Shown here: one piece after another, positions 1-4,405 of the stretch
How the letters are laid out: every line of letters begins with the position of its first letter
Numbering within the stretch: position 1 is the first letter of the stretch
NCBI GenBank assembly: GCA_021635425.1
Contig: JAJWOJ010000066.1
Span: 1-8,436, forward strand
Source of the DNA: Clostridiales bacterium
GTDB lineage: Bacteria > Bacillota > Clostridia > Christensenellales > Borkfalkiaceae
Direction of reading: 5' to 3'
DNA: 8,436 nt
The notes under the pieces: model-generated
What the model was told of the DNA's origin: nothing
The model's database searches: none
The model's input: only the letters and a program-made list of their open reading frames with translations
Translations under genes and position numbers: made by a program

Positions 1-8
1 TTTTTTCT

Positions 9-22
9 TTAAAATATACGCG
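9..22. repeat. Left copy of a 14-bp direct repeat bracketing the terminase block
   Basis: The 14-mer TTAAAATATACGCG is present here and again, in the same orientation, at 3110-3123. The bases just outside do not match in either direction, so the identity is exactly 14 bp. The two copies bracket the LexA box, the 185-aa gene, the SH3-like membrane protein gene and the terminase gene. It could be an attachment-site core or insertion footprint. A back-of-envelope estimate allows a chance 14-mer pair in a fraction of windows this size, so the call is tentative. This copy abuts and overlaps the LexA box by two bases. Confidence 0.4.
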
Positions 23-34
23 AACATATGTTCG
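21..34. promoter_or_regulatory. LexA (DinR-type) SOS operator
   Basis: The sequence CGAACATATGTTCG is a perfect 14-bp palindrome and matches the Gram-positive LexA/DinR consensus CGAAC-N4-GTTCG at every fixed position. It lies 88 bp upstream of the -35 box of the 185-aa gene, too far for simple repression of that promoter. On the minus strand a TATATT (13-18) sits just downstream of the box, so the operator may control a divergent gene starting left of the window (an SOS gene such as lexA itself is possible but not visible). A rightward promoter overlapping the box was not identified. Confidence 0.75.
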
Positions 35-66
35 GATTTGCCGTTCGCAAACCTGCGGAAAATCCG
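33..66. repeat. Inverted repeat (hairpin) adjoining the LexA box
   Basis: CGGATTT (33-39) is exactly complementary to AAATCCG (60-66). After one mismatch the pairing continues with CCG (41-43) against CGG (56-58), leaving a loop of about 10-12 nt. No T-run follows on either strand, so it is not an intrinsic terminator. It overlaps the last two bases of the LexA palindrome. Possible roles are a protein binding site, part of a recombination or replication site, or an RNA structure in a leader coming from the left; the sequence does not decide. Confidence 0.45.
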
Positions 67-121
67 ATAGCTCAATAAAGCGTACAAAAAATTTTTTCGG
101 GCAAAAACGTTCACAAGGGTC

Positions 122-149
122 TTGAAAAAATGAAAAATACGGATATAAT
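122..149 (+). promoter_or_regulatory. Sigma-A-type promoter of the 185-aa gene
   Basis: The -35 box TTGAAA (122-127) and -10 box TATAAT (144-149) are separated by 16 bp and nearly match the vegetative sigma factor consensus. Transcription would start near 156, giving a leader of about 19 nt that carries the RBS AGGAGG (161-166) at good distance from the ATG at 175. A perfect A6T6 tract at 86-97 lies further upstream and may bend the DNA. Confidence 0.7.
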
Positions 150-174
150 CGGAGCAAAAAAGGAGGGATAGCGT

Positions 175-732
175 ATGTTTATCGAACAAAAGGCATTGCT
201 CAGGAGCCTTGAAGAAATGAGCGGAATAATTGAGAGCATGGACAGGAGGTTCATGCTTAAAGCATTGGGGAGTTTTTCGTGCAGGTTACCCGCGGAAGTG
301 CAAGCCGAAAGACTTATCGAGCTTACCGAACGAAAAAAGAAGCTTTTGATTTTAAGGCTTGACGTTTTCGAAGCTCTTAACGCGATAAAACCCGAATACA
401 GACGCATTCTCGCCGAAAAATACGGCTTCGACGAAGAAAAGAAGGGGGTTACAGACGAAAAAAACAGAAACTATTACAGAAAACTTGCGCTTTCCGTCGG
501 AAAATTTACCAAAGCTCTCGACGAAACGGGCGTTACGACGGAAAAAATTCGCGAACTCGCAAAAAGTTTTTATTTTTTAAGCGAAGCAATTTCCATAGAA
601 AAAGCGCATCTTATCGGCGCGGCTAATTTCGGAGTGATGAAAAACACTTTCGGTTATGACTTCAAAAACGAAAAACAAAAGGAAAAAAGCGCGGAAAATC
701 AACGCGAAACGGCGGCAAAAGAAAACGCATGA
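175..732 (+). CDS. Hypothetical protein, possibly sigma-70 region 4/ArpU-like, upstream of the terminase
   Basis: This encodes a 185-aa soluble protein with no signal peptide or membrane segment. The start is supported by AGGAGG eight bases upstream and by its own strong promoter. It appears almost wholly helical. Residues about 57-118 (…EALNAIKPEYRRILAEKY…, then RNYYRKL at 98-104) resemble the layout of phage late-transcription regulators and sigma region 4-like proteins, where a helix ending in a YR/LxxRY motif is followed by a DNA-contacting helix. The usual Ile-Ala-x-x-Leu-Gly turn is not clear, so this is a weak inference. The tail (163-185) is highly charged, rich in Lys, Glu and Ala, and likely disordered. 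A small terminase subunit is an alternative, given the TerL gene 900 bp downstream, but the order is interrupted by an opposite-strand gene and no small-terminase motif was recognised. It converges on the next gene with 52 bp between stops. Confidence 0.65.
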   Translation: MFIEQKALLRSLEEMSGIIESMDRRFMLKALGSFSCRLPAEVQAERLIELTERKKKLLILRLDVFEALNAIKPEYRRILAEKYGFDEEKKGVTDEKNRNYYRKLALSVGKFTKALDETGVTTEKIRELAKSFYFLSEAISIEKAHLIGAANFGVMKNTFGYDFKNEKQKEKSAENQRETAAKENA

Positions 733-784
733 ACGCCCCTGCAAATTCCGATTTGTTTTGCCGCGGAAGTTAACAATCGTCATC

Positions 785-1564
785 TTAATAATCGTCGTCG
801 CCGAACTCGTTGGAAGTTATCGCCTCGTCCTTCGCGGAGCGTTTTCCCGAAGGGCGGAACAACAGATATACTATAGAAATAGCGACAGCCGAAACGGCTA
901 TGATGATAACTATCTGAACGCTGTTTCCGCTTGCCGACGAAATTTCGGAATTTGTTTCCGTAACAGACTCTTCGTCCTCAGAAGAATCAATTTTTCTCTC
1001 CACGTTCAATGTCGGTATTGAAAAGGGAAAAACCGAGTTAATCGACATATAGCCTAAGTATTTATCACCGAAGGTCGTATTTACGAGACAGTAAATATAC
1101 TTCTCGCCGTTATGCCGCGTAAGCGTTCCGTAATAGTCGGCGGTGCTGTTTTGAGTGACCGTTTCGGTTATCGTGAAGTCGCTGTCTTTATACAGAAGGC
1201 AGGTCTGATTTACGGTTAACGTAACGGCGGGATAAGGGGTTTGCGGAATTTCTTCCGTAAAGTTGAGATCCTCGGTTTTTATATAACCTTTTGCGGACGG
1301 TCTGGACGGATTGTCTCCGCGATACTCCACTTTCGCGCTCGTACCGCTCACCGAAAGAACCTTTACGTAATAGGAATAGGGCAAAGTAAACCAAGGCACG
1401 GAAAGAGACGAGTCCATATACATCATAACGTCTTCCGAGAGTATGCGCGAATATTTTTCGCCAGCCGCCCGCGCGCTTATCGCCGCTCCGCCCGAAAAAT
1501 TTACCGCGAAAAGGGATAGAACGGATATAATTAAAATCATAAAAGATGACAGAATTCTTTTCAT
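785..1564 (-). CDS. Secreted single-pass membrane protein with SH3-like repeats
   Basis: This encodes a 259-aa protein. Residues 1-34 form a signal peptide (MKRILSSF, a hydrophobic core, and an ARAA cleavage region). Residues about 41-100 read like a bacterial SH3 domain (alternating strands, with PYSYYVKVLSV, AKVEYRG and AKGYIKTEDL), and about 115-178 look like a second, more divergent copy ending in YLGYMSINSV. A Ser/Glu/Thr-rich stalk (193-215) leads to one membrane helix (216-236) and a short charged cytoplasmic tail ending FGDDDY. Such SH3-like domains often bind cell wall peptides or glycans, so a wall-facing receptor or anchor role is plausible but unproven. The start is chosen from the signal peptide; there is no Shine-Dalgarno site before it. 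The gene is convergent with the 185-aa gene and divergent from the terminase gene, so it shares a 75-bp control region with the latter. Confidence 0.75.
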   Translation of the reverse strand: MKRILSSFMILIISVLSLFAVNFSGGAAISARAAGEKYSRILSEDVMMYMDSSLSVPWFTLPYSYYVKVLSVSGTSAKVEYRGDNPSRPSAKGYIKTEDLNFTEEIPQTPYPAVTLTVNQTCLLYKDSDFTITETVTQNSTADYYGTLTRHNGEKYIYCLVNTTFGDKYLGYMSINSVFPFSIPTLNVERKIDSSEDEESVTETNSEISSASGNSVQIVIIIAVSAVAISIVYLLFRPSGKRSAKDEAITSNEFGDDDY

Positions 1565-1566
1565 TG

Positions 1567-1586
1567 CAGATATATTTTAACATCTG
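1567..1586 (-). promoter_or_regulatory. Extended -10 promoter with overlapping inverted repeat, SH3-like membrane protein gene
   Basis: On the minus strand TGTTAAAAT forms an extended -10 (TG, one base, TAAAAT at 1574-1579). The start point would fall at about 1565-1568, only zero to three bases before the ATG at 1564, implying a nearly leaderless mRNA, which fits the absence of an RBS. The -10 is framed by inverted arms CAGAT (1567-1571) and ATCTG (1582-1586), which could be a repressor site. No good -35 box is seen. Confidence 0.35.
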
Positions 1587-1620
1587 TCGCGAAAGAAAAA
1601 TGAGCCGAAAAACAGGAATA

Positions 1621-1642
1621 AAAGGAGGTTTTGTCGAAAATG
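1621..1642 (+). promoter_or_regulatory. RBS that sets the terminase start at ATG 1640
   Basis: AAAGGAGG at 1621-1628 precedes an in-frame TTG at 1631 by only two bases and an in-frame ATG at 1640 by eleven. The TTG is too close to be used efficiently, so ATG 1640 is the likelier start and shortens the protein from 478 to 475 residues. Confidence 0.65.
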
Positions 1643-3067
1643 ACGGAAAAGGAAATAATAGGAAAAATCACGGAAATCGAAAAAGAACAGACGCGGAGAA
1701 AAAATCTCCCGCTTTTTAAATATAACACGGGCGAAAAGATTCATAAAAAGCAAGTCGCGTTTCATAAATGCGCAAAGCGGAACAGATGGGTTTTCGGCGG
1801 AAACCGAAGCGGAAAAACCGAATGCGGCGCGGTTGAAGCCATTTTCATGGCGAGAGGAATTCACCCCTACCGAAAAAACCGCAAAGACGTATTCGGCTGG
1901 GTGGTTTCGCTCTCCCGCGAAGTTCAGCGCGACGTTGCGCAAAGCAAAATAATGAAATATCTGCCCAAAGAATGGATAACCGAAATCACTATGAGTTCGG
2001 GGCGGAAAGACAATCCCGAAAGCGGAATAATCGATCAGATAAAAATAAAAAACGTTTTCGGCGGAATTTCTACGATAGGCTTTAAAAGTTGCGACCAGGG
2101 CAGGGAGAAATTTCAGGGAAGTTCCCTCGATTTCGTATGGTTCGACGAAGAGCCGCCCGAGGATATTTACCGCGAATGCAAAATGCGCGTACTCGACAAA
2201 TGCGGCGATATCTTCGGAACGATGACTCCCCTTAAAGGTCTCACCTTTATTTACGACGAAATTTACCTGAACGCGGGCAACTCGTCCGAAGTGTGGTACG
2301 AGTTTGTCGAATGGGCGGACAACCCCTATCTCTCCCCTTCCGAAATAAAAGAACTCACCTCGTCCATGACGGCGGACGAACTTAATTCACGCCGTTTCGG
2401 CAAGTTTTCCGCCGCTTCCGGGCTTGTTTACAACGAATTCGACGAAAACGTTCACGTCATCGACCCTTTCGACGTGCCTTTCGACTGGCAATGCAATATT
2501 TCGATCGACCCGGGGCTTAACAATCCCCTTTCGGCGCATTGGTATTGCGTGGATTACGACGATAACGTTTACGTCGTTGCCGAACATTTCGAGGCGGGAA
2601 AAGACGTCGAATATCACAGCCGAAAAATCAAGGAAAAATGCGAGCAGATCGGCTGGCGGAAGGACGGCGACGGAAGGATACGCGCGCTTATCGATTCCGC
2701 GGCGAATCAAAAAACTCTGGCGTCGTTGAAAAGCGTAACGGAGCTTTTTTACGAACACGGGATTCTCGCAAACCCCAACGTCAACAAGGATATGTTTTCG
2801 GGCATAGCGCGCGTTAAAGAATATTTCAAAAAAAATCGTATTTTTATTTTCAGAACGTGCGTAAACCTCATACGGGAACTTAAATGCTATCGTTGGGGCG
2901 ACGGCGACATGCCTAAAAAAACGGACGACCATTGCCTTGACGAAATGAGATATTTCATCATGTCCCGCCCGCAGATAAAGCCCGAGTCCCCGCAGCTCAC
3001 CGCCATTCAGAAAGACAAAGCGCGCCTTGCAAGGCAACTTTCCAAAAAGCGCCGCCGCGCCCGTTGA
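1640..3067 (+). CDS. Phage-type terminase large subunit (TerL), intact
   Basis: In tailed phages TerL is the ATPase and nuclease that cuts concatemeric DNA and pumps it through the portal into the capsid. This 475-aa protein has all the parts in order (numbered from ATG 1640). The Walker A motif is GGNRSGKT (53-60). The Walker B is LDFVWFDEE (163-171), with D169 and E170 as acid and catalytic residues. A coupling motif GTMTPLKG follows (193-200). The RNase H-like nuclease domain has acids at ISIDPG (D290), ALIDSA (D352) and DDHCLDEMRYF (D430/D434). The length is normal (about 420-550 aa) and the C-terminus is basic (KKRRRAR). There is no frameshift or lost catalytic residue, so the gene appears under selection. 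Yet no portal, protease, capsid or small terminase gene lies in the window: a sugar epimerase follows convergently and a host-like membrane protein precedes. This suggests a satellite, a reduced element or a domesticated gene. The TerL family call is firm; the role here is unknown. Confidence 0.93.
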   Translation: MTEKEIIGKITEIEKEQTRRKNLPLFKYNTGEKIHKKQVAFHKCAKRNRWVFGGNRSGKTECGAVEAIFMARGIHPYRKNRKDVFGWVVSLSREVQRDVAQSKIMKYLPKEWITEITMSSGRKDNPESGIIDQIKIKNVFGGISTIGFKSCDQGREKFQGSSLDFVWFDEEPPEDIYRECKMRVLDKCGDIFGTMTPLKGLTFIYDEIYLNAGNSSEVWYEFVEWADNPYLSPSEIKELTSSMTADELNSRRFGKFSAASGLVYNEFDENVHVIDPFDVPFDWQCNISIDPGLNNPLSAHWYCVDYDDNVYVVAEHFEAGKDVEYHSRKIKEKCEQIGWRKDGDGRIRALIDSAANQKTLASLKSVTELFYEHGILANPNVNKDMFSGIARVKEYFKKNRIFIFRTCVNLIRELKCYRWGDGDMPKKTDDHCLDEMRYFIMSRPQIKPESPQLTAIQKDKARLARQLSKKRRRAR

Positions 3068-3109
3068 ATTCCAAATCCGCAAAAACACATAAAACACTCG
3101 TCGATAACC

Positions 3110-3123
3110 TTAAAATATACGCG
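3110..3123. repeat. Right copy of the 14-bp direct repeat
   Basis: TTAAAATATACGCG is identical to positions 9-22 and lies 42 bp after the terminase stop codon, in the gap before the epimerase terminator. If the pair marks an element, the unit is about 3.1 kb and the right boundary falls between TerL and the epimerase gene. No tRNA gene, the common target of such insertions, is recognisable here. Confidence 0.4.
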
Positions 3124-3201
3124 TTAATCGACTTATAGGCACACTTATCACAGACAATCGGATACTCGTCGCAACCCGCTCGTCTGTTTCGACAATTAAC
3201 G
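3122..3201. repeat. Nested inverted repeats between terminase and epimerase genes
   Basis: CGTTAAT (3122-3128) pairs with ATTAACG (3195-3201). Inside it ACAGAC (3150-3155) pairs with GTCTGT (3182-3187), and inside that CGG (3159-3161) can pair with CCG (3176-3178). The arms are short and the spacing is uneven. It could be a folded RNA at the end of the terminase transcript or a protein binding region beside the direct repeat. The rest of the 3068-3213 gap shows no open reading frame of note. Confidence 0.3.
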
Positions 3202-3210
3202 GACAAGTTC

Positions 3211-3240
3211 AAAAATCCCCTGCGATTTCGCGGGGGATTA
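3211..3240 (-). terminator. Intrinsic terminator of the epimerase gene
   Basis: A GC-rich hairpin of about 11 bp with an ATTT/AAAT loop (3214-3239, CCCC arm against GGGG arm with one G-T pair) is followed on the minus strand by a TTTTT run at 3211-3215. It lies 35 bp past the epimerase stop. On the plus strand the following bases are AT-rich without a T-run, so any effect on terminase transcripts would be weaker. Confidence 0.8.
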
Positions 3241-3273
3241 AATTATACACGTATAAAATTTTAAGTTTACCCG

Positions 3274-4233
3274 TTAAAAATCCAGCCTTATGAAATGTTC
3301 TTTTTTTTCGCCCGCTCTCAAAATCGGTTTTTCGAATCCCTGCATATTGACGGCATTGGGAACGAATTGCGGCTCTAAGGCGACTCCGCCGCGATTCGTC
3401 GGGTCGGGTTCTTCTCTCTTCTCATCGCCGCCCGCCCCCGAATACAATTGAACGGCGGGCATATCGGTGTAAATTTCCGCTTTTATTCCCGACTTATCGC
3501 CGATAATAGTTGCGACATGATTGCCGTTTAAAATAAAACAATGGTCGAAAATGCCCGTGGCGGGTTTATCCCGATCAACGCTCTTCATCGTTCTGAAATC
3601 GAAAGGCGTTTTGTCAACGGGCAGAACATCCCCTGTCGGAATCAAGCTTTTATCGACAGGCACATAGCCGTCGGCATAAATTGCAAGTTTGTTCGAATTC
3701 GCCCCGCCGACCTGCCCGTTCAGGTTGAAATAAAAATGATGCGTAGGCGCAAAAAGCGTATCCTTATCCGAAACAGCGGTATATTCTATGTTAAACGTTC
3801 TACCGACAAGAGTAAATTTTACGGTAAACAGCAGATTCCCCGGGTATCCTTCCTCTCCGTCCTCGGAAAGATAGGTCATTTTAACGCCGTTTTCAATCTC
3901 TTCCGTCTTGAAAAATTTATGATTAAACCCCTCGATGCCGCCGTGAAGTTGATTTTCCCCTTCGTTTGCCGAAAGGTGAAAGGTTTTGCCGTTTAAGGTA
4001 AATTCCGTGTTCGCGATTCGGTTTGAAACCCTGCCTATCGCCCCGCAAACATACCCCGGACGGGTTTTGTAATCTTCCGCGCGGGAAAAACTCTGCACAA
4101 TCTCTGTTCCGTCGACAAGTATACTCTGCACCGCCGCCCCGTAATCGATTACGCCGACGTCAACTCCGTCGCCCGTCAACAAATACCTGAAAACTTCCTT
4201 TCCGTCCACCATTCCGAACAATTCTTTTTTCAT
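3274..4233 (-). CDS. galM: Aldose 1-epimerase (galactose mutarotase)
   Basis: The enzyme interconverts alpha and beta anomers of aldoses such as galactose and glucose in the cytoplasm, feeding the Leloir pathway. The 319-aa protein has the normal family length and the key motifs: IGRVSNRI (substrate Arg about 72), NQLHGG (His97), FAPTHHFYFNL (catalytic-acid His166), FDHCF (Asp230, sugar binding) and ALEPQ (Glu287, the general base), followed by the typical FVPNAVN ending. There is no signal peptide, as expected. The ATG at 4233 is fixed by an AGGAGAA site seven bases upstream. The gene has its own promoter and terminator and is therefore monocistronic. No other galactose gene (galK, galT, galE) is in the window, so the actual sugar is inferred from the family only. 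Confidence 0.93.
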   Translation of the reverse strand: MKKELFGMVDGKEVFRYLLTGDGVDVGVIDYGAAVQSILVDGTEIVQSFSRAEDYKTRPGYVCGAIGRVSNRIANTEFTLNGKTFHLSANEGENQLHGGIEGFNHKFFKTEEIENGVKMTYLSEDGEEGYPGNLLFTVKFTLVGRTFNIEYTAVSDKDTLFAPTHHFYFNLNGQVGGANSNKLAIYADGYVPVDKSLIPTGDVLPVDKTPFDFRTMKSVDRDKPATGIFDHCFILNGNHVATIIGDKSGIKAEIYTDMPAVQLYSGAGGDEKREEPDPTNRGGVALEPQFVPNAVNMQGFEKPILRAGEKKEHFIRLDF

Positions 4234-4284
4234 ACCATGTTTCTCCTATTCGATATTTATCCGAACAATAAAATTATCATTACT

Positions 4285-4313
4285 ATTGTAGCACCTTTCT
4301 CCGATTTTATCAA
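4285..4313 (-). promoter_or_regulatory. Sigma-A promoter of galM
   Basis: On the minus strand TTGATA (4308-4313) and TACAAT (4285-4290) are separated by exactly 17 bp, five of six matches to each consensus box. Transcription would start near 4278, giving a leader of about 45 nt that contains the AGGAGAA RBS (4241-4247). No operator palindrome was noticed. Confidence 0.8.
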
Positions 4314-4326
4314 CAATTTATCGGTA

Positions 4327-4362
4327 ACAAAAAACACGGCGCGGAGTGCGTCGTGCTTTTTG
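4327..4362 (-). terminator. Intrinsic terminator of the surface protein operon
   Basis: The minus strand reads a hairpin with arms AAGCACGACGC and GCGCCGTGTTT (one A-C mismatch, one G-T pair, five-base loop ACTCC), then further T residues to 4331. It lies about 45 bp past the stop of the 792-aa gene and just upstream of the galM promoter, so it separates the two transcription units. Confidence 0.75.
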
Positions 4363-4405
4363 TTGGTTATTCAGTTGATTTTACTTTTTGAGGGAAAATC
4401 GAAAA

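Noticed and set aside
742..759. Small hairpin CAAAT-TCCG-ATTTG followed by TTTT after the 185-aa gene
   Set aside because: The stem is only five AT-rich base pairs and the T-run is short, too weak to call a terminator.
1526..1531. Perfect TATAAT on the plus strand upstream of TerL (within ACGGATATAAT, also found upstream of the 185-aa gene)
   Set aside because: No acceptable -35 lies 16-18 bp upstream, and the bases encode Ile-rich signal peptide codons of the opposite gene.
1631..1639. TTG at 1631 as terminase start
   Set aside because: It is only two bases after AAAGGAGG; the in-frame ATG at 1640 has more workable spacing.
2387..3097. Minus-strand 236-aa frame antisense to the terminase gene
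   Set aside because: The plus-strand frame carries all TerL motifs; the antisense frame has no recognisable feature.
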